A DNA stretch of 64,000 bases. Source: Paulinella micropora. Taxonomy: Eukaryota; Cercozoa; Imbricatea; Euglyphida; Paulinellidae. Within the stretch, counting starts at the first letter, position 1, and each line of letters begins with the position of its first letter. The notes beneath the pieces are model-generated. The model was not told where the DNA came from, ran no database searches, and saw only the letters and a list, made by a program, of their open reading frames with translations. Shown piece by piece: positions 39,919 through 49,039 of the stretch. A program made the position numbers and the translations under genes. The stretch is taken from NCBI GenBank assembly GCA_019918135.1, contig WBZZ01001116.1, forward strand, positions 21,001 to 85,000, read 5' to 3'.

Positions 39919-40647
39919 ATGCTGGTGCTGTTAAACTTTCTCTGGACTGCCGGAGCCAGCTTATACAGAGCTGAGATTGAATCCCAGCTGAAGACGCAGA
40001 ACAATCATACGCACTCGTTGACACTCTCCGCGCCGGGGGGGCGTGCAAACGCGTTTAAGGTCCAGCCCTTTGCGGAGTTTCCGGATTGCGCTTTTGTCAA
40101 GCTGGCCGGCGTGGTCACACGCTGGCAGTCTTCCCAAAAACCAGAATGGGAATTCCACGCCGAACCGAAGGCGTGGCACACCCCCCAACCAATTAGGGAT
40201 GGCCCATTCGAACGTCGCTATACCGAGGATATCGAAGGTAATATCTTGTACAAGAGCAATATCAAGCTACGGCGCCAAAAGTGGTCCGAGATCACGCTGA
40301 GCTTCGACGTAGTCTGCTATGCCGATTGGGGGCTCCGCTCTTGCACCATTGACTACACGCCCTTCATCGTGTGCAGCGAGGATTACCACAGAACCCGCAA
40401 CGTAGGGATCAGCTGCTTGTTCTTTCTGCTCCTGACTGTTGTGTACACGTGTTGTTTTTGTTGCCTATTTAAACCAGACAACGATTCGAACTCTCAGCAA
40501 GATATCACTTTAGAGCACTATCAGCCAGGTCCCACCTTAGAAAACAAGGGCTGTTGCCTCGTATTCTTGCTGCTGTTTGTCACGTGCGTTCTGGCCCTTG
40601 CGTATCTGGTGCTTTGGCACAACAAGGACCAAGTGCATATGTTCTAA
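39919..40647 (+). CDS. Two-helix membrane protein with signal peptide
   Basis: 242 residues from ATG 39919, chosen because it begins a textbook signal peptide (MLVLLNFLWTAGASLYRA). The ectodomain-like region (19-160) has a possible N-glycosylation site (NHT) and several Cys. Two transmembrane helices follow at about 163-184 (CLFFLLLTVVYTCCFCCLF) and 211-233 (CCLVFLLLFVTCVLALAYLV), separated by a polar loop, with a short charged tail. Helix 1 and its edges are unusually rich in Cys, suggesting palmitoylation or disulfides. The layout fits a virion envelope or inner-membrane protein. No family recognised. It has its own TATA box. Confidence 0.75.
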   Translation: MLVLLNFLWTAGASLYRAEIESQLKTQNNHTHSLTLSAPGGRANAFKVQPFAEFPDCAFVKLAGVVTRWQSSQKPEWEFHAEPKAWHTPQPIRDGPFERRYTEDIEGNILYKSNIKLRRQKWSEITLSFDVVCYADWGLRSCTIDYTPFIVCSEDYHRTRNVGISCLFFLLLTVVYTCCFCCLFKPDNDSNSQQDITLEHYQPGPTLENKGCCLVFLLLFVTCVLALAYLVLWHNKDQVHMF

Positions 40648-40708
40648 ACCCAGCAAGCGGCCTAGCATGGTGTTTCAGAAGAGAAGTTTCAAGACACCTA
40701 ATTCAATC

Positions 40709-41137
40709 TTAAATGAATTTAATTAAACAGTTAAGCGGGCTGGGCCGCCTGCTCGAGAGATGCGGTTCGACGCCTTGGCCGCTATGTAGCGCCAAGCATT
40801 CCAATTCCAACGGTGGCAAGCTCTTGGAAGGAGATGCGAGCGGGCTGGGCCTTGTTGGAAGATCCGTCAAAGGTCGACAAAAGCTCGGAGCTTTAGGACT
40901 GCGAGGACAGCCTTGGAACTCGTACGGTGACGCTTGCGACATTGACAATGAATCAAGGTTTCTTAGTGCGTGCAGTTTCTGGCTGCCAAGCGCAACCGGT
41001 AGGCTCCGTAGGCTCGTCGTCGGCTCGTCGTCGTCGTCGTCGGGATCCTTCGAGCCCACCCCACATTCGTCGGGTTCTGCTTCGGCTTGGCTCTTGGCAA
41101 GCTGAGCAGAGCCGAGTTTCTTTGGGACGCATTGCAT
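40709..41137 (-). CDS. Small Ser/Pro-rich acidic protein
   Basis: 142 codons from ATG 41137, whose upstream 30 bases are AT-rich (tataattaaaaacaag). The chain is low complexity: an Asp run (DPDDDDDEP), Ser/Pro/Leu-rich middle and Cys residues scattered at the start and near the end. It ends in the AT-rich gaatttaattaaacag motif that also follows other genes here. The opposite strand is open too (40713-41105) but its start is weaker. Possibly a disordered regulatory protein; no homology recognised. Confidence 0.45.
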   Translation of the reverse strand: MQCVPKKLGSAQLAKSQAEAEPDECGVGSKDPDDDDDEPTTSLRSLPVALGSQKLHALRNLDSLSMSQASPYEFQGCPRSPKAPSFCRPLTDLPTRPSPLASPSKSLPPLELECLALHSGQGVEPHLSSRRPSPLNCLIKFI

Positions 41138-41171
41138 CGATTACTTTATAATTAAAAACAAGACAACTAAT

Positions 41172-42044
41172 TCAATAAGTAAGCCATTTCGTTTGTGCCA
41201 AACAGATCACGGGTTGCAAAGGTTCCTCTAACGACTGTCTGGCTGTACATATACGCTTAAGGGTCTCTCGAAAGAAATACGCCATCTCCTTCCCGGATGC
41301 ACGCCACGAATCATCACCATCGTACCGCGGATGGTTAGGAATCCAGTTGAATTCAAGGTAACTCTCAGCGCGTTGCTTGAAGTCGCGCGGTGGAAAACTA
41401 GACAAATTCCATTGCTGCAGAACCTCTAGCATCTCGACTCCCTCTCTTGTCGTGGCTTGCCCCCCTGTCGCGCGCTTTCTACCCTCCGCTGTCGTACTCT
41501 GTTTTAAATAATCTATCGCGTATTGCACATGATCCCTCTGCCGTCCAGTAATTCGCTGTATTTCTGTAGCTTGCCCCGCCTTCGCTACAAGCCTCTTTAC
41601 CCGAGCAGAGTATTGTTCTACCTGCTCCTTCAGCAAATTTAAATCTTTTAGTTGTTTCTCGACTCTGGCCGTTGCTAGTAGTACGGAATCGTTCTTTAGG
41701 GACACCCTAAGTTGCAGTTGTTCTTGCTCAAGACATTCTTTTGCTTTCTGGATTTGGGTAGATTGAGACTTGCTGGCAGCTTGAATTTCTTGCACGTTGG
41801 CCATCTCAATTGGTATAGACATGGGTTTTGGTGTAATTACCGCGATTCTACGCGTCCTATCTGTTTGATCAATCCCATTTTTAAACCAATCGTTTTCCCG
41901 CACGTTAAGAGAAAATACGTAGCAGGTCTCGACAGGTTCTCCGTCATCTCCGACGTATCGGCTGGAGTTATTCCAGGTCTGAAATTCTGTGTGCATGGGT
42001 ATTTTTTCGCGACGTGATTTGCCGCAGTCCGTGCATAACGCCAT
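41172..42044 (-). CDS. Coiled-coil protein with N-terminal CxxC
   Basis: 290 residues from ATG 42044; the frame extends upstream through CT tracts but this is the first sensible ATG. It begins MALCTDCGKSRREK with one CxxC pair, perhaps half of a zinc site. A beta-like segment follows (VETCYVFSLNVRENDWFKNG), then a long coiled coil at about 90-185 (EIQAASKSQSTQIQKAKECL, LKDLNLLKEQVEQYSARVKR), and a globular C-terminus with YLEFNWIPNHPRYDGDDSWR. No known family. Probably a structural or scaffold protein. The frame is intact. Confidence 0.65.
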   Translation of the reverse strand: MALCTDCGKSRREKIPMHTEFQTWNNSSRYVGDDGEPVETCYVFSLNVRENDWFKNGIDQTDRTRRIAVITPKPMSIPIEMANVQEIQAASKSQSTQIQKAKECLEQEQLQLRVSLKNDSVLLATARVEKQLKDLNLLKEQVEQYSARVKRLVAKAGQATEIQRITGRQRDHVQYAIDYLKQSTTAEGRKRATGGQATTREGVEMLEVLQQWNLSSFPPRDFKQRAESYLEFNWIPNHPRYDGDDSWRASGKEMAYFFRETLKRICTARQSLEEPLQPVICLAQTKWLTY

Positions 42045-42339
42045 TACGAATTTAAAAAAGGGGCAAGGGCGAGGGGAGAGGGGGGGGGGAGGAGTGAAGA
42101 AAGGGAGAGGGGAGAAAGAAAGGGAGGGGAAGAGGGAGGCGCCCCCCCCTTCTCTCCCTGGTCTCTTCCGAGGGGAAGGGTGCCCGAAAAAACTTTTTTG
42201 ATCAGAGGGGCACAATTCTGGCACACGTTCCTTTTCTCTGGGAAATACGCACACATACACATTTGGCGACAAATTAATCCTTGATATGCCGATCTTTGCA
42301 GTAGTACCCAGGCCGCTTGCGCGGCCTGGAGGGAGTTTG

Positions 42340-42640
42340 AAAAACAAAATTTCAAGACAAACTCAGAATTTAATCATAAATGAATTTTTATTAAAAGTCA
42401 AGTATGCGGCCGCTCGTTCCAGCGGCTGGCTGGGACGGCCTCTGCCCAGCCCGCTTGCGCGGTCTGGAGAGAAGGAGAGGGGAGAGGGACAGGATCCTGC
42501 CAAGTAAAACTCGGCAGGGAGTTTGACAAAACAAAATTTCAAGACTCAGAATTTAATCATAAACGAATTTCTATTAAAAGTCAAGTCTGCGGCCGCTCGT
42601 TCCAGCGGCTGGCTGGGACGGCCTCTGCTTGGGCAGAGGA
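42340..42640. repeat. Tandem duplication of a gene 3' end
   Basis: About 100 bases at 42340-42443 recur at 42525-42630: aaaacaaaatttcaaga, cagaatttaatcata, then tgcggccgctcgttccagcg and gctggctgggacggcctctg. The right copy is the end of the gene at 42574-43167; the left copy is an orphan. A ccaggccgcttgcgcggcct hairpin (42311) and another at 42450 lie between them. Confidence 0.85.
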
Positions 42641-43167
42641 GTAATGCAATTGTCATAGGGGCGTTCATCGATGCGCCGCCTGGCCAGTGCGTAACTTATC
42701 AACACTAGGCTGTTGGTCACGCGCCAAATGTCTCTCTCTACGTGCGTCGCCCTTGCGTCTTCGGCGCGCACTGTTCCTTGCTTGGACCCGACCCACTCTG
42801 TCAGAGCCTTGGGCCTGGGAGCCACGTGCTCTTTGTATTGTCCTAAGCGTACCTGAGCCTTCATTTTGTCTAACACGCTACAAACTCGCTCCAGGTCCTC
42901 GAGCAAGGCCGCACTTGCGGCATCAACCTCCGACGGCGGCGGTGTCGTGGCTAGAGGCTCCAGCCCACACAGCCGCGGGTCGTACGGTGGTACTGTGCCA
43001 TAAGCGCGTGCAGGCTCAGACCCGACGACGGCTGTCGGGTCTGAGTTCGGAGACAGCTCAGACCCGACGGCTGTCGGGTCTGAGTTGGAAGACAGCTCGT
43101 GTGCGGGCGGCTCGCTCTCGACCTTGAGCTTCTTGAGAGAAGGCTCCTCGAAATCCATCGTCGTCAT
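42574..43167 (-). CDS. Hypothetical protein with basic patch and short internal repeats
   Basis: 197 residues from ATG 43167. The start MTTMDFEEPSLKKLKVESEP holds a basic LKKLKVE patch. Next comes a repeated SNSDPTAV/SPNSDPTAVVGSEP segment (two units). A predicted helical domain follows (AALLEDLERVCSVLDKMKAQ, RDIWRVTNSLVLISYALARR). The C-terminus is Arg/Pro-rich. It is nested in repeats, and its 3' end is duplicated downstream. No family recognised. The N-terminal basic patch recalls those of the F-box/LRR genes. Confidence 0.6.
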   Translation of the reverse strand: MTTMDFEEPSLKKLKVESEPPAHELSSNSDPTAVGSELSPNSDPTAVVGSEPARAYGTVPPYDPRLCGLEPLATTPPPSEVDAASAALLEDLERVCSVLDKMKAQVRLGQYKEHVAPRPKALTEWVGSKQGTVRAEDARATHVERDIWRVTNSLVLISYALARRRIDERPYDNCITPLPKQRPSQPAAGTSGRRLDF

Positions 43168-43367
43168 CTGGCAAGAGAGAGACACAAGAGGAGAGGGGGG
43201 GGGGAGGGGGAGGGGAAGGGGGGAGAGGCATGAGAGATAGACGCACACAAGAGAAAAAAAAGGGGACGGAGAGGCTCAGCGCACCCCCCCCCCCCTCCTT
43301 CAAAAAACGAAAATCAAACAAATTGTGGCCTGCCAACGTGCAATGACCTTGTGTGCTCCTTGTGCAG

Positions 43368-43470
43368 GGGGGGGGGGCGTCCCCCCCCCTTCCGGTGCCG
43401 GAGGGGGGGGGGCACCCCCCCCTCTTTTCCCTTCCCCAGCACGATCGTTGGGGGGGGGAGCGTTGGCGCA
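43368..43470. repeat. Poly-G/poly-C palindrome cluster
   Basis: Two G-run/C-run palindromes surround a ttccggtgccgg core, followed by another G run. Tracts of this kind are prone to polymerase slippage. Confidence 0.75.
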
Positions 43471-43479
43471 GCGCGTGAG

Positions 43480-43690
43480 CTCGAACTGTCAAGTAATGTA
43501 CTGTGGCTGAGAAGAGACGAGGCGGGCATTCTTTCGGGGAGTGCCGGCTTTCTGACCCACCGATCATTGTGCTTATGTTCCTTTTTGTGGCAGAGCTGCC
43601 CCCTCATAGAATTGCTCTGCACTAGAAAACTCTAGGTGTTCCGTTAGCGTGCGGAGCAGACACTGGCGCTTGTGCAGGGGGGGGGGCTGG
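43480..43690 (-). pseudogene. Relic of the helicase N-terminal region fused to the primase linker
   Basis: The minus strand reads LHKRQC, joined directly to LLRTLTEHLEF, AEQFYEGAALP and NDRWVRKPALPE. In the intact locus these blocks lie upstream of the helicase Walker motif (near 48840-48960), while HKRRR lies in the linker near 49190. The relic has lost the stretch between them and carries frameshifts. It supports the view that linker and helicase were once read in one frame. Confidence 0.7.
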
Positions 43691-43764
43691 GGGGGCAGGC
43701 TCCCCCGCGCCGGCGGCAGGCTGCAGGGGCTGGGCCTTTTCGCGGGCACCCCTCCCTGCGCCCC

Positions 43765-43960
43765 CTTTCAGTCCACAGCAGCAGGCTGGTGCGCCCAGAG
43801 GTGCGCACTCTAAACTGGGGGCGGGAGCTGCTGCGATTTCATCAGCTTTGCCCCCCAGACCACTGCGCAGATTGTGAGGAGGGGGTCCCTAGGCGGCAAA
43901 AACAACAGAAAAAGAGCGCGAGAGCGAGAGAGAGAGAGAGAGAGAGAGAGAGCTTTATAC
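43765..43960. repeat. Repeat shared with 45510-45690
   Basis: Near-identical block (gcagcaggctggtgcgccca, taaactgggggcgggagctg, ttgtgaggagggggtcccta, ggcggcaaaaacaacagaaa) ending in a GA microsatellite. Its partner leads into the ~201-bp tandem repeat. Confidence 0.85.
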
Positions 43961-43999
43961 AAACAGCGTTTTCTGCTGCTGAGTGCCCCCCTTTCTCCG

Positions 44000-44258
44000 G
44001 TGCGAGCAGTGTGATACGGTCGAAAAAGGCAGCAGTCGGGGCGAAAAAGGCAGTAGTTTGTGTGAAAAGGGCAGCACACACAGAGGGCGGGGAAAGACTC
44101 ATCATCACGGGAGGGCCGGGGGGCCTCCGGGTGTGTGGCACGAGAAAGCGACCAGGGCTGCGAAAACGAATTTTAATGAGAGACTGATTTTCACGTGCTA
44201 TGATACACTGATGAATATTTGTGTGTCCTTTGTGCTCTTTTGGTGAGCATTTCTCTCT
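44000..44258. other. Half-palindromes and short spacer
   Basis: A gatacggtcgaaaaaggcag half-element is followed by two further gaaaaaggcag / gaaaagggcag units (44010-44075). The rest is spacer before the helicase relic. Confidence 0.6.
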
Positions 44259-45300
44259 CTAGCGTGTGTAATCGCCCGCAGGAGGCTGGGTCGCGAGTGT
44301 GCAAGCCTCTGCTATGTCAAAGGCCGTTTGCCCTTGAAACGTGTTTGGTGCGATTTCGTACACTGAGAAAGTTTTATTCCCTTTTTTAAAAGTTCCGTCG
44401 GGTCGAGCTGGGTTTTTGTTTCGCACTAGTCTGCATGGGAGTAGCAGCGGCATAACATCTTTGCTAGCAGAGAGTGCTGCCAGCCCGCTGCCGCGGGCTG
44501 GGAGGGGGGGCGCGGGGGGCATGCCCCCCCGAGCTGCTTGGCGTCGATTTCCCAGGTTTCGAACTGCAGACGCAGGTGATCTTTGTGGAGGCTGCACTTA
44601 AGGGCAGTTAGGAAGGAGGCCACTGCTGCTAGGGCTGGAAGCTTGACTTTTTGGCCATCAAATAGGGACACGAAATTCCCTGGCTTAAACTCTTGCGCAT
44701 AGATATCAGCTAAGGTGTAATCACAAAGCAGCTTAAACCAGGTGTAGCGGCGCGAGAAATCCTTGGCAAGGCACTCGCTGACAGTCTCCCATGAAGGTTG
44801 TAGGGTGGGGAAGGTAGCAGCAAAGGTGAAGAGGGCAGTTCGGTCTTTGCGCTTTTCCTGTGCCAGCGTGGGTTTCTGGGCGACCAGCGCGACACGTAGG
44901 CCGCTATCACGGCCTCCTCCACCTGTGCGCGCGCTGCCAGTCGTTCCCGACGGCTCTCGCGCTGCTCGCGAGTCTGCCCCTTTGCCTCGGCACGCGCGGC
45001 CGAATGCGCTTCGCGCAGCGCCTTTTTCTCGTTGCGGGGAAGGGTGCGCTCCTGGTCGTTTCTGGCGCGGAGGTAGTCATGCCTTTGTGAGACGGGGGGA
45101 GCCGGATGGAGCTGTAGTCCACCTGAGCGATGTCATGACCCATATCGCGCAGGTACCAGAAGAGCTCGCGGAGGGCACGCCGGCGCGCGAACGCGTACTG
45201 GAGTGTGTCGTAGGACGCGCATTGCGCAACCCAGGGTTCCGAGACCTCCCAGTGCATGGTCCCGTCCTCGCCCTTGACGCGCCAGGGAGCATGCCCCCCC
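44259..45300 (-). pseudogene. Relic of the helicase C-terminal region
   Basis: Several minus-strand frames together match the C-terminal half of the helicase at 46391-47650: MHWEVSEPWVAQCAS, ALRELFWYLRDMGHDIAQVD, YAQEFKPGNFVSLFDGQKVK, LPALAAVASFLTALKCS and FQGQTAFDIAEACTLATQPP. It is broken by several frameshifts and by a gcatgccccccgcgcccccc/cagcccgc element at 44480-44530 that replaces about 35 codons. Upstream (45300-45470) it is fused to a copy of the primase/helicase linker. At one site it keeps two bases that the main gene has lost. Confidence 0.8.
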
Positions 45301-45480
45301 GCGCCCCCCCTTCCAGCCCGCGGCAGCGGGGCGTGCCCCGCTGCTGCTACTGCTGCTACTACTACTGCTGCTGCTAGTGTTGCTGTTTTTGTGTTCGGTC
45401 TCGTCGTCGTCGTCTTCTTGGCCCAGACGCTGGCGCTTGTGCGGGGGGGGGGGGGGGCTGGGGAGCAGGGCTGGGGCTTC
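45300..45480 (-). pseudogene. Copy of the primase-helicase linker
   Basis: Minus-strand frame reads PPPHKRQRLGQEDDDDETEH, KNSN and a Ser run, matching the linker near 49110-49200. It is joined straight to helicase C-terminal sequence, so the helicase N-terminal domain has been deleted from this copy. Confidence 0.75.
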
Positions 45481-45679
45481 CGCGGGAGCACGCCTCCCCT
45501 CCCCCTGCAACCCCTTTCCAGTCCACGGCAGCAGGATGGTGCGCCAGAGGTGCGCGTTCTAAACTGGGGCGGGAGCTGCTGCGACTTCAGCAGCTTTCCC
45601 CCCAGGCCACTGCGCAAATTGTGAGGAGGGGGGGTCCCTAGGCGGCAAAAACAACAGACAACGAGTGAGAGCGAGAGAG

Positions 45680-46205
45680 TTTTATACAAACAGCGTTTTT
45701 TGGTCAGGCCTGGACCCCAGATGTTTTCCGGTGAGCGGTGCTGTGTGAGTGATACGGCCGAAAAGGGGCAGTAGCCCCCGGAAAAAAGGCAGTGCCCCCC
45801 ACCGCCACCGGTGCGGTTTTTTTGTGGGCTCTTGGCGCCACCCCCGTGCCCCTAAGTAGCAGAAAGGGGGGTAGTAGAGCTTATATACAAACAGCGTTTT
45901 TGGTCAGGCCTGGACCCCAGATGTTTTCCGGTGAGCGGTGCTGTGTGAGTGATACGGCCGAAAAGGGGCAGTAGCCCCCGGAAAAAAGGCAGTGGCCCCC
46001 ACCGCCACCGGTGGCGGTTTTTTTGTGGGCTCTTGGCGCCACCCCCGTGCCCCTAAGTAGCAGAAAAGGGGGTAGTAGAGCTTATATACAAACAGCGTTT
46101 TTGGTCAGGCCTGGACCCCAGATGTTTTCCGGTGGGCGGTGCTGTGTGAGTGATACGGCCGAAAAGGGGCAGTAGCCCCCGGAAAAAAGGCAGTGGCCCC
46201 CCCAT
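45680..46205. repeat. Tandem repeat, ~201-bp unit, about 2.6 copies
   Basis: Units begin at about 45683, 45884 and 46085 (tatacaaacagcg, then ttggtcaggcctggacccca, gatgttttccggtg). Each contains gtgatacggccgaaaagggg, a half-site of the dispersed palindrome, and a ccaccgccaccggtg(g)cgg near-palindrome. A tatata sequence starts units 2 and 3. It lies immediately downstream (3') of the helicase gene. No coding frame is shared by all units. An origin or expression-control array is possible. Confidence 0.85.
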
Positions 46206-46390
46206 CATCAGGGAAAGGGCAGTAGCCCTCAGGGGGGAGGGGCGTTCTCTCAGGGGCACAAGGGTCGCGCAAAGCACATGCCTAGGCTGGAGAGTAAAAA
46301 TTTTAATGAGCGAGGACAGGTGACGCTTCAGCGCGGTGTGTATTATCACAAACGATTTTTTGTGTGACTTTTTCGCTCGTGCGCGTTTTT

Positions 46391-48842
46391 TTAGTTTGTG
46401 TACTCGCCCGCGGGGGGTTGGGTCGCGAGAGTGCATGCCTCTGCGATCTCCCAGGCAGTCTGTCCCTGGAACGTGTCGGGTACGATTTCGTATGCCGAGA
46501 AGGTTTGACCCCCCTGTTTGAACTTTCCGTCAGGTCGATCAGGGTTTGGGGTTCGCACTAGTTTGCACGGAAGAAGCAGGGGCATGACATCCTTGCTAGC
46601 AGCTAGAGCTGCCTGCAGAGAGAGCACTTGGTTTTCGTCTTCTAGGACGGCTAGGACGTGTGTGCTAGGGACCCACTTTTCCCGCGCGACGCGACAGCCC
46701 GCGCGGAGAGCGCGCAGAGACTGCGTGAGCTGCTTGGCGTCGATATTCAGGGTTTCGAACTGCAGAATCCGGTTGTCTCTGTGGAAACTACACTTCAGCG
46801 CAGTGAGAAAAGAGGCTACTGCCGCCAGAGCAGGGAGCGTGACCTTTTGACTGTCGAATAGAGCTACGAATCCCTGGCTTGAACTCCTGCGCGTAGACCT
46901 CGGAAAGGGTATGTTCGCTGAGAAGTTTGAGCCAGAGGTACAAGCGCGAGAAGTCCTTGGACAGGCACTCGGTGACTGTTGTCCAGGAAGGTTGCAAAGT
47001 GGGGAACGTGGCAGCAAAGGTAAAGAGAGCTGTCCGGTCCTTGCGCTTTTCCTGCGCCAGCACGGGTTTGTGTGTTGCCAGAGCGCGTTCTTCCTCATTG
47101 CAGACTCCGCTATGAAGACGCTTGGCTTCCTGAACAATCTCATCCCAGCTAGGCGGCGGTGGCTCTATTTCAGGATGGAGCTTCACAGACAGATCTGCCT
47201 CCTGCTCCTGGGTGCCCTCTTGTTCGTCGGAGTCTTGATCCTCCGCCATTCGGCGGGAAGTGTAGGCTGTCATTACGGCCTCCTCGACCTGTACGCGGCT
47301 TTCCAGGCGTTCCTGGCGGCTCGCCCGCTGCTCTTGAGTTTGAAGTTTGCTCTCGGCGCGCGCCGCCGCGTGCGCTGCGCGCAGGGCCTTGTTCTCGGTG
47401 CGCGAGAGTGCTCGCTCCTGGTCGTTGTAGTCGCGGAGGTAGTCATGTCTTTGTGCGCGGGGTGGGAGTCGGATGGCGCTGTAGTCTACCTGAACGATAT
47501 CTGAAGTTATTTCCCGCAGGTACCATAATAGTTCGCGAAGAGCGCGCCGGCGCGAGAAGGCGGTGCTGAGCGTGTTGAAAGACGCGCACTGTGCGACCCA
47601 GGGGTCCGCCCTGGCCCAGTGCATGCGCCCGTCTTCTGTGTGGACGGATGCCAAATAGGAACAGGAGCTGTCTACGCCAAAGGCGAGCTCGACTGAGACT
47701 GTGTGGTCCTCCTCCCTGTCGAGCGACTGGCGTATCTGTGCGAGCTTGTCGGGCCCCCGCCCGCGATCGGCGCGCGGGTGGGAGACGTACAGGTGCCATT
47801 GCATCTGCCTAAGCTGCCGCACACGCCCAGCCATCTGCATGTAGTGCAGGAGCGGAATATGGGGGTTGTTCAGGAGGCTAAACATGACGTCAAAGTGGTC
47901 GCAAGATATATCCACTCCCACTGTTAGCACTGATGTCCACATCACCACATCATATTTGGCCCACTCATGGACCAGCTGCTCGTTGCTGCAAGCAAAGTCA
48001 GACAGCCGCGGGCTGCCCTGGTAATAGAAAAGAATGCGTATGCCCGGAAACTTGGACTCCAGAAAGCGCTTGAGCGCCGAGCCCTGCTTTTTGGAGCCCA
48101 ATGGCAGCGCAACGCGCTGGCCTCGGCAAAGGGCTAGCATAAGTGAGCGTTTGAAGCTGTTGTGGCTGCGGTGCACGAAACAGCGGCGGTACATGTGCGC
48201 AGTGTAAGTATTCCAGAGGTGAAAGGTGTTTTCAGGCGTGGCCGGGCCGCCGCCGAGTGACAGCTCAGCGGGGGTACATGTGCTTAATAGTGTCCCCAAG
48301 ACCTCAACACTTTTCTGGCTGAGGAAGGCATCCATGGCGAGCACACATTTGCTGCCTCGCAGCAAGTGAGCAAACATTTGGGCATTCTTCTGGTTGAGGT
48401 CCCCCCTGCACAACGCAGCTGTAACATTGAAAAGTGTCGACTCACTTTCGTCGAGGACGACTAAATCAAACGGACGTTTGTTTGCCAGGTGATGCAGAGA
48501 TTCATATTGGTACACCACAAAGTCTGGGTCACAAGCTCCACGCGTCGCGTGGCGGTCCTTGTAATACTCGATCGAAACCCCGTGTTTGGCCAGTTCTTGT
48601 TGTAGGCGCCGGTACAGCTGGACGTCAAAAGCAATGCGGGGCCCAATCATAAGCACGCGGAACGATCCGTCGGCCCCGCGCAGCGCGGCCAGCGTTGCCA
48701 TCTCTTCGTCGGTGAAGATACCTCCGGGATTAATACCTTTTACCGCTAACAGTAATTGAACCAATGCTTCTGTCTTGCCACAGCCCATCATTGCCTTGAG
48801 AAAGACGAGGCGGGCCTTCTTCGGGAGTGTGAGCCTGCGCAC
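46391..48842 (-). pseudogene. Origin-binding-protein-type SF2 helicase (UL9-like), one frameshift
   Basis: A GTG at 48842 is the first start-type codon before the motifs, but the frame is open further upstream and two paralogous sequences share that part (NDRWVR), so the true N-terminus lies beyond it. Landmarks, counted from 48842: Walker A MGCGKTEA (residues 19-26), DEAD-type LVVLDESES (128-136), motif V WTSVLTVGVDIS and motif VI QMAGRVRQLR. This order is that of herpes origin-binding proteins and their NCLDV relatives, which unwind DNA at origins. At about 46870 two bases are missing compared with the relic at 44.7 kb, and the C-terminal ~160 codons (FVALFDSQKVTLPALAAVAS, FQGQTAWEIAEACTLATQPP) continue in another frame. 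The 684-codon product would keep all helicase motifs. Confidence 0.85.
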
Positions 48843-49039
48843 CCACCTGTCGTTGTACTTGTGTTCGTTTCGTGGCAGGGCTGCCCCCTCATAGAATTGC
48901 TCTGCACCAAAATACTCTATGTGTTCGGGTAGCGTGCGGAGCAGACGGTAGCCACCCGCCCCGCGCAGTTCGGCGTCTGCTATATGCTGCGCCCTGGCTG
49001 CGCTGGGCGGTAGTTCTGACGCGCGGCAGAGCGTGCGCT

